From Pseudomonas sp. Gutcm_11s (GTDB taxonomy: Bacteria > Pseudomonadota > Gammaproteobacteria > Pseudomonadales > Pseudomonadaceae): a DNA stretch of 64,000 nucleotides. Shown piece by piece: positions 21,300 to 29,653 of this stretch. The notes beneath the pieces were generated by a model. The model was not told the origin of the DNA. It did no database searches and saw only the letters and a program-made list of their open reading frames with translations. Where the stretch lies: positions 134,352 through 198,351 of the forward strand of contig NZ_JAQSUW010000012.1 in assembly GCF_028649395.1 (NCBI RefSeq), in the 5' to 3' direction. A program made the position numbers and the translations under genes. How positions within the stretch are numbered: position 1 is the first letter of the stretch; every line of letters begins with the position of its first letter.

Positions 21300-23684
21300 A
21301 TGCGTGTCTTTCTATTCCTGATGCTGTTCGTCGTGGGCGGGCTGGCGCACGCCGTCACCTTCGACGAGCAGACCCGCTACCTCACGCTCGGCCCGCAAAT
21401 GCAGGTGTTCGAGGACGTGCGCGGCGATGCGACCATCGAGCAGGTCAGCTCGGCGGCGCTGGATGGCAGCTTCCGCATCAATGGCAAGCCGGTACTCAAC
21501 GCCGGTTACTCGCGCTCGGTGTTCTGGCTGCGCGTCGACCTGGACTATCAATCGAGCAACGCGGCGGCCAAGCACTGGCTGCTGGAATTGGCCTATCCGC
21601 CGCTCGACAAGCTGGACCTGTACCTGCCGGACGGCGCCGGCGGTTATCGCCTGGCGGTGCGCACCGGCGACTCGTTGCCCTTCTCTAGCCGGCAGATCAA
21701 GCAGAACAACTACCTGTTCGACCTCGAGCTGACGCCGGGGCAGCCGCAGCGCGTCTACCTGCGCGCGCAGAGCCAGGGTTCGATGCAGATGCCGCTGGGC
21801 CTGTGGGCGCCGGACGCCTTCATCGAGGCGCAGCCGGCGCGCATTTATACCCTCGGGGTGATCTACGGCATCCTGTTGGTGATGCTGATCTACAACCTGT
21901 TCATCTTCGTCGCCGTGCGCGACACCAGCTATCTCTACTACATCCTCTACATCGCTTCCTTCGGCCTGTACCAGATCTCCGTGAACGGTGCCGGTATCCA
22001 GTATTTCTGGCCGGACAGCCCCTGGTGGGCCAACGCCTCCACGCCGTTCCTGATCGGCGCGGCGGCGCTGTTCGGCTGCCAGTTCGCGCGCAGCTTCCTG
22101 CACACCGTGGAGCACAGCCTGTGGGTCGACCGCCTGCTGCGCCTGCTGATGGCCACTGGCGCGCTGGTGATGGTGCTGGCGCTGACTACCAGCTACGCCA
22201 CCGCCCTGCGCCTGGCCACCTACCTGGCCCTGGCCTTCACCGTGGTGATCTTCGCCGCCGGCATACTGGCCTGGCTGCGCGGCATGCGCGTGGCGCGCTA
22301 CTTCATCATCGCCTGGACCGCCTTCCTCGCCGGTGGGGTGATCAACACCCTGATGGTGCTGGGCTTCCTGCCTTATACCTACCTGACCATGTACGCCAGC
22401 CAGTTCGGCTCGGCGCTGGAGGTGGGTCTGCTGTCGCTGGCCCTGGCCGACCGCATCAACGCCATGAAGGAGGAGCGCACGCGCATCCTGCAGCAGGCCG
22501 GGCGCGAGCTGGAGGTGCTCAACTCCGAGCTGGCCGACAGCAACCGGCTCAAGGACGAATTCCTCGCCACCGTCACCCACGAGCTGCGCACGCCAATGAA
22601 CGGGGTGATCGGTTCGCTGGAGCTGATGCAGACGGTGAAGATGGATGTCGAGCTGGAGCAGTACCAGCGCACCGCCGCCAGTTCGGCGCGCGACATGATG
22701 CGCATGGTCAACGACATCCTCTCGCTCACCGAACTGCAGGCCGGCAAGCTCTACCCGCGCCGCGAGCCATTCAGCCTGCGCGGCCTGGTCGACAGCCTGC
22801 GCGCCCAGTACGGCGGGCGTGCCGCGGACAAGGGCCTGAGCTTCCGCGTCGAACTGGAAGATAGTCTGCCCGATACCCTGGAAGGCGACGCGGCCAAGCT
22901 GGCCCAGGCCATGGGCTATCTGTTGGACAACGCCATCAAGTTCACCCACCAGGGCGGTGTGGTGCTGCGCGTGGCCGCCGCCGGGCCGCTGGCGGGCAGC
23001 ATGCCGCTGCGCCTGGAGGTGCAGGACAGCGGCATCGGCTTCGTGACCCCCGAGGGCGGCAAGCTGTACCAGCGTTTCCGCCAGCTGGACGGTTCCATGA
23101 CTCGCCAATACGGCGGTCTGGGCATCGGCCTGGCGATCTGCCGGCAACTGGTGGACCTGCTCGGCGGCAGCCTACAGCACCAGTCACAGCCGGGGCGCGG
23201 CAGCGCCTTCGCGATCAGCCTGGCGCTCGACCTGCCGGTGCAGCACCCGAGCGTCGCCCCCGCCACCCGGCGCAGCGGTGGTGCTCCGCGCCGCCACGCC
23301 GAGCAGTGCACCGTGCTGATCGTCGAGGACAACGCGATCAACCAGCTGGTGACCCGAGGCATGCTGCTCAAGCTCGGCTACCGCGTGCGCACCGCCGACA
23401 ACGGCGCCGAGGCCCTGGAAGTGCTGCGCAACGAGCCGATCGACGCCGTGCTGCTGGACTGCCAGATGCCGGTGATGGACGGCTTCGCCACCTGCCGTGC
23501 GCTGCGCCAGCTGCCGGGCTGTGCCGAGACGCCGGTACTGGCCATCACCGCCCACAGCCACAGCGGTGACCGCGAGCGTTGCCTGGCTGCTGGCATGAGC
23601 GACTACCTGGCCAAGCCGGTGAAGTTCCTCGAGCTGCAGACCCTGCTGCACGACTGGGTGCTGTGTCGCAGCAGCGACGCCTGA
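21300..23684 (+). CDS. ladS: hybrid sensor histidine kinase LadS
   Basis: Membrane hybrid kinase of 794 aa. It has a signal peptide (1-18), a periplasmic 7TMR-DISMED2 beta-sandwich (about 20-160), seven transmembrane helices (about 180-385), HisKA with H427 in THELRTPMNG, a HATPase (DNAIKFTH, GGLGIGLAI) and a receiver domain with D720 in VLLDCQMPVMDG. There is no Hpt domain, as in LadS. In P. aeruginosa LadS feeds GacS/GacA, raises RsmY/RsmZ and favours biofilm over acute virulence. Length and neighbours (thiD on one side, TetR/acyl-CoA dehydrogenase on the other) match PA3974. The start could also be the ATG at 21288. Confidence 0.93.
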   Translation: MRVFLFLMLFVVGGLAHAVTFDEQTRYLTLGPQMQVFEDVRGDATIEQVSSAALDGSFRINGKPVLNAGYSRSVFWLRVDLDYQSSNAAAKHWLLELAYPPLDKLDLYLPDGAGGYRLAVRTGDSLPFSSRQIKQNNYLFDLELTPGQPQRVYLRAQSQGSMQMPLGLWAPDAFIEAQPARIYTLGVIYGILLVMLIYNLFIFVAVRDTSYLYYILYIASFGLYQISVNGAGIQYFWPDSPWWANASTPFLIGAAALFGCQFARSFLHTVEHSLWVDRLLRLLMATGALVMVLALTTSYATALRLATYLALAFTVVIFAAGILAWLRGMRVARYFIIAWTAFLAGGVINTLMVLGFLPYTYLTMYASQFGSALEVGLLSLALADRINAMKEERTRILQQAGRELEVLNSELADSNRLKDEFLATVTHELRTPMNGVIGSLELMQTVKMDVELEQYQRTAASSARDMMRMVNDILSLTELQAGKLYPRREPFSLRGLVDSLRAQYGGRAADKGLSFRVELEDSLPDTLEGDAAKLAQAMGYLLDNAIKFTHQGGVVLRVAAAGPLAGSMPLRLEVQDSGIGFVTPEGGKLYQRFRQLDGSMTRQYGGLGIGLAICRQLVDLLGGSLQHQSQPGRGSAFAISLALDLPVQHPSVAPATRRSGGAPRRHAEQCTVLIVEDNAINQLVTRGMLLKLGYRVRTADNGAEALEVLRNEPIDAVLLDCQMPVMDGFATCRALRQLPGCAETPVLAITAHSHSGDRERCLAAGMSDYLAKPVKFLELQTLLHDWVLCRSSDA

Positions 23685-23740
23685 TGTCGTTTTGTCATTG
23701 ATCCGGCCGATTTTTGGCCGAAACGTCATTTTCGCCAAGA

Positions 23741-23788
23741 AGTGAATCGTGATTCACTGAGCTGAATTCATGAACACGGATTCAGCTC
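23741..23788. promoter_or_regulatory. inverted-repeat operators in front of the TetR gene
   Basis: AGTGAATC-GT-GATTCACT (23741-23758) is an 8-bp perfect inverted repeat. Immediately after it, GAGCTGAAT (23759-23767) and ATTCAGCTC (23780-23788) form a second one with a 12-base spacer that reaches the ATG. All four arms share the core TGAAT/ATTCA, as expected for two operator sites of an autoregulated TetR-family repressor. Confidence 0.7.
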
Positions 23789-24424
23789 ATGGCCTATCGC
23801 ACCACCGCCGCACGCCTCGATCGCGCCCAGGAGTTGCGCGATCGTATCCTCGCCTGCGCCCTCGCCAGGGTCGTCGATGGCGGCTTCGCCAACCTGACCA
23901 TGCAGGCCCTCGCCGAGGATGCCGGCATCGCCACCGGCAGCCTGTACCGCCACTTCAGCGGCAAGGGTGAGCTGGCCGCCGAGGTGTTCAGCGGCGCCTG
24001 CCGCATCGAGGTCGACGCCCTCGCCGAGATTCTCGGTGGCCCCGGCAGCGCCTCCCAGCGCCTGTCCGCCGGCCTTGAGCAGTTCGCCGCGCGCGCCTGG
24101 CACAGCCGGCGCCTGGCCTTCGCCCTGATCGCCGAGCCGGTGGACCCGGAGGTGGACGAGCAGCGCCTGCTGTTCCGCGAGGCTTATGCCGAGCTGTTCG
24201 TCGACCTGCTGGAGGAGGGCGTGCGTGGCGGCGAGTTCCGCGTGCCGCAGGTCAATCTGATCGCTGCCTGCCTGGTCGGCGCCATCGCCGAGGCCCTGGT
24301 CGGCCCGCTTTCTCCACCCGCCCGCGCGGCCCGCGATGCTGGCTTGGCGGCGCCGGACCTGGCCACCGTCAGCCAAACCCTGATCACCTTCTGCCTGCGC
24401 GCCGTCGGCGCTTCGGAGTCCTGA
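23789..24424 (+). CDS. TetR-family transcriptional regulator
   Basis: A repressor of 211 aa. The N-terminal helix-turn-helix (about 15-60) reads LTMQALAEDAGIATGSLYRHFSGKGEL, the family signature split around the recognition helix; the C-terminal ligand domain is unassigned. Tandem inverted repeats abut its start codon, so autoregulation and control of the acyl-CoA dehydrogenase gene that starts 2 bp after its stop are likely. A fatty acyl-CoA ligand is plausible from the context but is inference. Matches the position of PA3973. Confidence 0.9.
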   Translation: MAYRTTAARLDRAQELRDRILACALARVVDGGFANLTMQALAEDAGIATGSLYRHFSGKGELAAEVFSGACRIEVDALAEILGGPGSASQRLSAGLEQFAARAWHSRRLAFALIAEPVDPEVDEQRLLFREAYAELFVDLLEEGVRGGEFRVPQVNLIAACLVGAIAEALVGPLSPPARAARDAGLAAPDLATVSQTLITFCLRAVGASES

Positions 24425-24425
24425 T

Positions 24426-26075
24426 ATGTCCTTGCAGCAATTCGCCGAAACCCACGAAGTGTTCAACCAGGTGCCGTCGCTGGACGGCGCCAATCTGTAC
24501 CGCCTCGACCTGCCGCTGCAGGAATGGACCCGGCGCTTCGGCGGCGGCTGGGCCGAAGACCGTCTCAACAGCTACGGCGCCCTGGCCGGCGGCGCGCTGA
24601 TGCAGGCCGGCTTCCTGGCCAACGAGAACAAGCCGGTGTTCAAGAGCCATGACCGTTATGGCAACCGCGTTGATCTGGTCGAGTTCCACCCGGCCTATCA
24701 CGAGCTGATGCGCACGGCCATCGAGCACGGCATTCCGTCGCTGCCCTGGACCGACCCGCGCGAGGGCGCCCAGGTGGCCCGCGCCGCGCTCAACTACATG
24801 CACAACCAGGCCGAGGCGGGTAACGCCTGCCCGCTGACCATGACCTACGCCGCCGTGCCGGCGCTGCGCCTGCAGCCCAACCTGGCCGAGATCTGGGTGC
24901 CGAAGATCCTCGCCACCGAGTACGACCCGCGCAACGTCGGCATCGAGCAGAAGGCCGGCGTCACCATCGGCATGGCCATGACCGAGAAGCAGGGCGGCAC
25001 CGACGTGCGCGCCAACACCACCCGCGCCTACCCGGTGGGTCTCGGCGGCCCCGGCGAGGCCTACGAGCTGGTCGGCCACAAGTGGTTCTGCTCGGCGCCG
25101 ATGTGCGACGCCTTCCTCACCCTGGCCCACACCGACAAGGGCCTGTCCTGCTTCCTGCTGCCGCGCCATCGCCCGGACGGCACGCGCAACCAGTTCTACA
25201 TCCAGCGCCTGAAGAACAAGCTCGGCAACTGGGCCAACGCCTCCAGCGAGGTGGAGTACCGCGGCGCCCTGGCCTGGATGGTTGGCGAAGAAGGCCGTGG
25301 CGTGCCGACCATCATCGAGATGGTCTCGCTGACCCGCTTCGACTGCATGATCGGCTCCAGCAGCCTGATGCGTCAGGCCCTGACCCAGGCCGCCCACCAC
25401 TGTGCGCACCGCAAGGTCGGTGGCCGCGTGCTGGCCGAGCAGCCGCTGATGCAGAACGTGCTGGCCGACCTGGCACTGGAGAGCGAGGCTGCCCTGGCCC
25501 TGACCTTGCGCATGGGCAAGGCCCTGGACAACCCGCACGACGAGCAGGAGGACAAGTTCGCCCGCCTGGTCACCGCCATCGGCAAGTACTGGATCTGCAA
25601 GCGTGCCCCGGCAATGATCAACGAGGCGCAGGAGTGCATGGGCGGCGCCGGTTATGTCGAGGAAACCATCCTGCCGCGGCTGTACCGCGAGGCGCCGGTC
25701 AACTCGATCTGGGAAGGCTCGGGCAACGTGCAGTGCCTGGATGTGCTGCGCGCCCTGTCCAAGGAGGCCGGGGTGCTCGACGCGCTGTTCGCCGAGCTGG
25801 GCGACGGCCATGGCGATGCGCGCCTGAAGGCGCATATCCAGCAGCTGCAGGCGGACTTCCGCGACGCCGCCGACATCCAGTACCGCGCCCGCCAGCTGAC
25901 CGAGGACGTGGCTGTGGCCCTGCAGGCCAAGCTGCTGCTGGAAGCCGGCAACGCCACGGTGAGCGATGCCTTTATCGCCAGCCGCCTGGACAGCGGTGGT
26001 CGCGTCTACGGCACCCTGCCGCGCGGCGCCGATGTCGAGGCGCTGGTGGCGCGCAGCACGCCGCACCTGGTCTGA
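24426..26075 (+). CDS. AidB-family acyl-CoA dehydrogenase
   Basis: Flavoprotein of 549 aa. It aligns along its whole length with E. coli AidB (541 aa) as I know it: MTEKQGGTDVRANTTRA, VGHKWFCSAP, LKNKLGNWANASSEVEY and REAPVNSIWEGSGNVQCLDV have close counterparts. AidB is part of the adaptive response to alkylation and has weak isovaleryl-CoA dehydrogenase activity; many relatives are annotated as isovaleryl-CoA dehydrogenases. Here it sits in a TetR-dehydrogenase-thioesterase unit, which fits acyl-CoA metabolism better than DNA repair. SD is weak because the start almost touches the TetR stop. Confidence 0.9.
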   Translation: MSLQQFAETHEVFNQVPSLDGANLYRLDLPLQEWTRRFGGGWAEDRLNSYGALAGGALMQAGFLANENKPVFKSHDRYGNRVDLVEFHPAYHELMRTAIEHGIPSLPWTDPREGAQVARAALNYMHNQAEAGNACPLTMTYAAVPALRLQPNLAEIWVPKILATEYDPRNVGIEQKAGVTIGMAMTEKQGGTDVRANTTRAYPVGLGGPGEAYELVGHKWFCSAPMCDAFLTLAHTDKGLSCFLLPRHRPDGTRNQFYIQRLKNKLGNWANASSEVEYRGALAWMVGEEGRGVPTIIEMVSLTRFDCMIGSSSLMRQALTQAAHHCAHRKVGGRVLAEQPLMQNVLADLALESEAALALTLRMGKALDNPHDEQEDKFARLVTAIGKYWICKRAPAMINEAQECMGGAGYVEETILPRLYREAPVNSIWEGSGNVQCLDVLRALSKEAGVLDALFAELGDGHGDARLKAHIQQLQADFRDAADIQYRARQLTEDVAVALQAKLLLEAGNATVSDAFIASRLDSGGRVYGTLPRGADVEALVARSTPHLV

Positions 26076-26131
26076 CCGTGCAATGTCCCGCGGCCATCCG
26101 GTCGCGGGCGTCCCGAGAAAAGGAATCCTCC

Positions 26132-26563
26132 ATGCAGGCCCATCCGCGTTACCGCGAGCTGGTCGAACAGGGCTTCGCCGCCGCCAACTTCATCCAGGAC
26201 CTGGGCATTCGCCTGCTCGACTGCGGTCCCGGTTGGGTCGAGGCCGAGCTGGACATACTACCGCGTCATCTGCAGCAGAATGGTTTCATCCACGCCGGGG
26301 TGCAGACCACCCTGGCCGACCACGCCTCCGGCGCGGCTGCCGCCACGGTGCTGGTCGAGGGCTTCACCGTGTTGACCCTGGAGTTCAAGGTCAACCTGCT
26401 GCGCCCGGCGCGCAGCGAGCGCCTGCTGTGCCGCGCCGAAGTGCTCAAGGCCGGGCGCCAGGCCACGGTGGTCGAGGCCGAGGTGTTCGGCTACGAGAAG
26501 GGCGAGCGGCGCCTGTACAGCAAGGCCAGCGTGACCATGGCCGTGGTGGATATTCCCGCCTGA
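26132..26563 (+). CDS. PaaI-family hotdog thioesterase
   Basis: A protein of 143 aa with the hotdog motif NGFIHAGVQTTLADHASGAA (HAG replacing the usual HGG), then TLEFKVNLLRPA and VVEAEVFGYEKGERRLYSKA. It is expected to hydrolyse an acyl- or aryl-CoA. AAAAGGA precedes the ATG. It lies 56 bp after the AidB-type dehydrogenase and is probably in the same transcript, so the two may act on related CoA esters. Confidence 0.88.
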   Translation: MQAHPRYRELVEQGFAAANFIQDLGIRLLDCGPGWVEAELDILPRHLQQNGFIHAGVQTTLADHASGAAAATVLVEGFTVLTLEFKVNLLRPARSERLLCRAEVLKAGRQATVVEAEVFGYEKGERRLYSKASVTMAVVDIPA

Positions 26564-26564
26564 C

Positions 26565-27230
26565 TCAGCCTGCCTGCTGGCGCCGCCAGTAGGCCAGGTA
26601 GACCAGCGCCAGCAACGCGGCCAGGGCGGTCGGGCCGAGTAGCGCTCGGTAGTGCCAGTGCAGGTAGCCGAAGGCGCCGAGCACACCGCCGCCGATGAAG
26701 CCGGCGATCAGGATCAGGTACAGCAGGATGCGTCGGCGGTCCGCCGGCTGCCCGCGCAGCTTGAGGCCGAGCATGATGCCGAGGTCGGTGAACAGCCCGG
26801 TGACGTGGGTGGTGCGCACCACTGCGCCGCTGTAGGTGCTGGTCATGGCGTTCTGCAGGCCGCAGGCGGCCGAGGCCAGGTAGTGGCCGAGGTCGCTGCC
26901 GCGCTCCAGCATCAGCATCGCCAGCAGCAGGGCCAGGCTCTCCACCAGCAGCGCGGCGCCGTAGCGGCGGCCGAGCTTGAGCGACTGGTTGCCGATCACG
27001 CAGCCGCTGACGGCGGCGCCGAGCACGAAACTGAGCAGGATCAGCAGCAGGTGCAGGGCCGCGCCCGGCTCGCCCTGGGCCAGCTCCACGCCGAGCAGGC
27101 TGGAGCTGCCGGACAGGTGCGACACGCCCTGGTGGTTGAAGCCGAGCAGTGCGATGGCATTGACGCTGCCGGCGATCAGCGCCAGGCAGAAGCCGCCGAC
27201 CTCTACCCAGCGTGGCAGTTGATGGATCAT
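26565..27230 (-). CDS. DUF1275 (YoaK-family) membrane protein
   Basis: A protein of 220 aa with six predicted membrane helices and the conserved AGSVNAIALLGF and CGLQNAMTSTYSG segments of DUF1275. The ATG at 27230 has GGGAGG eight bases upstream. The family function is unknown; transport is often suggested. Its stop is adjacent to the thioesterase stop, and it follows the MFS gene on the same strand after 69 bp. Confidence 0.85.
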   Translation of the reverse strand: MIHQLPRWVEVGGFCLALIAGSVNAIALLGFNHQGVSHLSGSSSLLGVELAQGEPGAALHLLLILLSFVLGAAVSGCVIGNQSLKLGRRYGAALLVESLALLLAMLMLERGSDLGHYLASAACGLQNAMTSTYSGAVVRTTHVTGLFTDLGIMLGLKLRGQPADRRRILLYLILIAGFIGGGVLGAFGYLHWHYRALLGPTALAALLALVYLAYWRRQQAG

Positions 27231-27299
27231 GCGAGACGCCTCCCCCGGTCGTCGTCGCCTTCCGTTATGCCGCAATCGCCGGCGGCTTGCCATCAGTCC

Positions 27300-28454
27300 T
27301 TAGGAGAACACCCGGCGCGTCAGCGGCAGCGCGCCGAAGGCGGCCACCACGAACAGGCTGGCGGCCAGGCACAGCGCCAGCGGCAGGCCCTGCGGGCCGG
27401 TACTCATCAGCGCGCCGCTGAGCAGCGGGCCGAGCAGGCTGCCGACGCCCCAGAGCATGCCCACGCAGGCATTGGCGGTAACCAGGTCGGGGCCGCGGAA
27501 ATGCTGGCCGATCAGCACCAGCGCCAGGGTGTAGATGCCGCCGGCCGCCGCGCCGAGCACCACCAGCGCCGGCCACAGCAGGCTGCCCTGGCCGATCAGC
27601 CAGGGCAGGGCCAGGCCGAGCGCCAGGGTCAGCACACCGCAACCCAGGTGCAGGGCGCGGCGGTCTACGCGGTCGGACAGCCAGCCCAGTGGCACCTGGA
27701 ACAGCATGTCGCCGCCGAGGATCACGCTGGCCATCAGCGCTGCCACGCCCACCGCCCAGCCGTGGCTGCTGGCGTACACCGGGAACAGCGACAGCACCAC
27801 CGCATCGAAGAAGGCGAAGAACAGCACGCCCAGGCAAAGCGCCGGGGCGATGCGCACGAAGCCGAGCAGGGAGAAGCGCCGCGGCGCATCTTCGGCGGCT
27901 TCCACCAGGTCCGCCGGCAGGCTGCGCCAGACCAGCGCCAAGGCCAGCAGGTTGGTCGCCAGCACCAGCCACACCGGCCAGGCACTGGCTGCGCCGAACA
28001 GGCTGATCATCGCCGGGCCGCCCAACTGGCAGCCGGTGAAGCAGGCGGCGTAGAGCGCGACGATCTGGCCGCGCTTGCGCTCGTCGCACAGCTCGTTGAC
28101 CCAGGACTCGCCGAGGATCACCAGCACGCCCATGCCGACGCCGAGCAGCAGTCGCGCGCCGGCCAGCACCGCCAGTGGTGCCTGGTCCGCCAGCAGGGCG
28201 GCGCAGCCCAGCAGGCACAGGGCGAAGCAGATCAGGTACAGCTGGCGGCCGCTGAAGTGGCGGCACAGGCGATGCACCAGCAACGCGGCGAGGATCATGC
28301 CGGCCGCCGGCAGGGCCGACATCAGGCCGATGGCCAGGCTGCCCGCGCCGGCGCCGTGCAGGCGCAGGGCGACCAGCGGCAGGGTGGCGCCCATGCTCAG
28401 GCCGACCACGGACACGGCGAAGATCAGCACGCCGAGCAGATAACGGTTGTTCAT
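27300..28454 (-). CDS. MFS transporter (YcaD-like)
   Basis: Major facilitator of 384 aa with about 12 membrane helices. The motif-A-like loop between TM2 and TM3 reads LVHRLCRHFSGRQ, and GESWVNELCDERKRGQIVALY is typical of the YcaD/YfkF-type subgroup. The ATG at 28454 is supported by GGAGAGA. Substrate unknown. A 332-bp gene-poor region with a possible leader ORF precedes it. Confidence 0.85.
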   Translation of the reverse strand: MNNRYLLGVLIFAVSVVGLSMGATLPLVALRLHGAGAGSLAIGLMSALPAAGMILAALLVHRLCRHFSGRQLYLICFALCLLGCAALLADQAPLAVLAGARLLLGVGMGVLVILGESWVNELCDERKRGQIVALYAACFTGCQLGGPAMISLFGAASAWPVWLVLATNLLALALVWRSLPADLVEAAEDAPRRFSLLGFVRIAPALCLGVLFFAFFDAVVLSLFPVYASSHGWAVGVAALMASVILGGDMLFQVPLGWLSDRVDRRALHLGCGVLTLALGLALPWLIGQGSLLWPALVVLGAAAGGIYTLALVLIGQHFRGPDLVTANACVGMLWGVGSLLGPLLSGALMSTGPQGLPLALCLAASLFVVAAFGALPLTRRVFS

Positions 28455-28570
28455 TTCTCTCTCCAGCCCGTTTGCGGCCCGGGCGCGGCCAAAAAGCGAC
28501 AGGTGCCCACGCGTGGTGGCGGGGCGGGTGCTAGGCACGAAGGACGAGTCGCGGCTTGGCGCCGGCGAAC

Positions 28571-28714
28571 TCAGAGAGACGCGGAGGGAGGCGAGAAGGT
28601 GAAGGCGAACAGCACGCTGCGTCGGCGCTTGAGCTTGGCGTCACGCGGCCAGGTGCGCGCCAGCAGCCGCGGATCGGGCTGGGCAGAGCAGGGCAGGTGG
28701 GCGGACAGCAACAT
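28571..28714 (-). CDS. possible 47-aa leader peptide gene upstream of the MFS gene
   Basis: Within the 332-bp stretch 28455-28786, which has no other clear gene, an ATG-started frame of 47 codons runs on the minus strand, begins MLLSAHLPCSAQPDPR and ends FTFSPPSASL. Third positions are almost all G or C, as in the real genes. TATGAC at 28734-28729 could be a -10 element, giving a very short leader, but no SD is visible. Downstream, TTTTT (28497-28493) lies shortly before the MFS start. It may be a leader peptide, a small protein or chance. Confidence 0.35.
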   Translation of the reverse strand: MLLSAHLPCSAQPDPRLLARTWPRDAKLKRRRSVLFAFTFSPPSASL

Positions 28715-28786
28715 GGCTAGCGATTTCGGTCATACAGCGGGGCGCGCAGTCTAGGGCGCGGGCTGTGGTGGGTCAACGCGGCCCGC

Positions 28787-29500
28787 TCAACGGCGCTGCC
28801 AGATCATCCGCCCGGTGTTGCTCTCGGTCACCAGGTAGGGCGTATCGAAGCGGTAGTGCGCGGCCGGCTGGAACTCCGGTGCGCCCTTCAGCTGTACCAG
28901 CAGCAGGCCCTTGTCGCTGCGCCAGCGCCCGCTGTACTGCAGCTCGCCGGGGCGGTCGTAGCTCCATTCGCTGCCGCCGGCCACGCTGCGTCGCCACTGT
29001 TCGATGCTGCCGTCGGAGCGGATGCGCAGGGTGGTGACCATGGTCAGCGAGGCATACTCCAGCCCCTCGCTGTTGGTCATCTGCTCGTACACCCAGGTGC
29101 CGATCAGCGCCGGGTCCTTGTTCGGGTCCGGTGGCGGCGGGGGGGGTGCCACGCGCTGGAACATCGTCTCGCGCAGCAGCGTCTCGCCGTTCTGCGGGCT
29201 GCGCGCGGCCAGGCTGGTGGCGAGCATGTCGTTGGCGTAGTTGGCATTCATGTTGGCCAGCACCTGGCCGGAGGCGGGCTCGCTGATCTGCGCCTGCAGG
29301 GTCTGGCCGTCGAAGCTGCCGGTGACGCGGAAGCGCTGCTGGCCTTCGAGGTATTCGCCTTCCACCTGCTGCTCATGGCTGCGCAGGATCAGCTCGACCG
29401 GGCGCTCATCCAGGCTGCCCTGGTAACGGCCGTCCAGCTCGGCGGCCAGGAGTGGTGAAGTGCTGCAGACAAACAGACAGATGATCGACAGGGCGCGCAC
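28787..29500 (-). CDS. secreted protein of unknown function with proline linker
   Basis: A protein of 237 aa with a signal peptide (cleavage near LLAAEL, residue 19). The N-terminal half (20-115) looks like a beta-rich domain of the type LDGRYQGSLDERPVELILR. A linker APPPPPPDPNKDP separates it from a C-terminal half with the segment IGTWVYEQMTNSEG...MVTTLRIRSDGSIEQW, resembling lipocalin-like or stress-response secreted domains. I do not recognise a named family. It is divergent from amn. Confidence 0.7.
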   Translation of the reverse strand: MRALSIICLFVCSTSPLLAAELDGRYQGSLDERPVELILRSHEQQVEGEYLEGQQRFRVTGSFDGQTLQAQISEPASGQVLANMNANYANDMLATSLAARSPQNGETLLRETMFQRVAPPPPPPDPNKDPALIGTWVYEQMTNSEGLEYASLTMVTTLRIRSDGSIEQWRRSVAGGSEWSYDRPGELQYSGRWRSDKGLLLVQLKGAPEFQPAAHYRFDTPYLVTESNTGRMIWQRR

Positions 29501-29653
29501 GACGGCTCTCCTCGAAACCCATGGGGCAAGCCTAGATGCTCAAGCGTAGCCGTGCCGCGTAGCCGCCGAGTGGCAGCAAAGTGCCACTCGACTGGCGGCT
29601 GTCGGGCCGATGGGCGCAAGATAGAGCGGTGATCCCAGCCAGGAAGCTGCCTC

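Noticed and set aside
20300..21300. TPP riboswitch near thiE/thiD
   Set aside because: No thi-box-like conserved stretches found upstream of thiD.
26652..28754. A 700-codon plus-strand frame opposite the DUF1275 and MFS genes
   Set aside because: Gln/Ala/Arg-rich shadow of two membrane protein genes with good SD sequences and family motifs.
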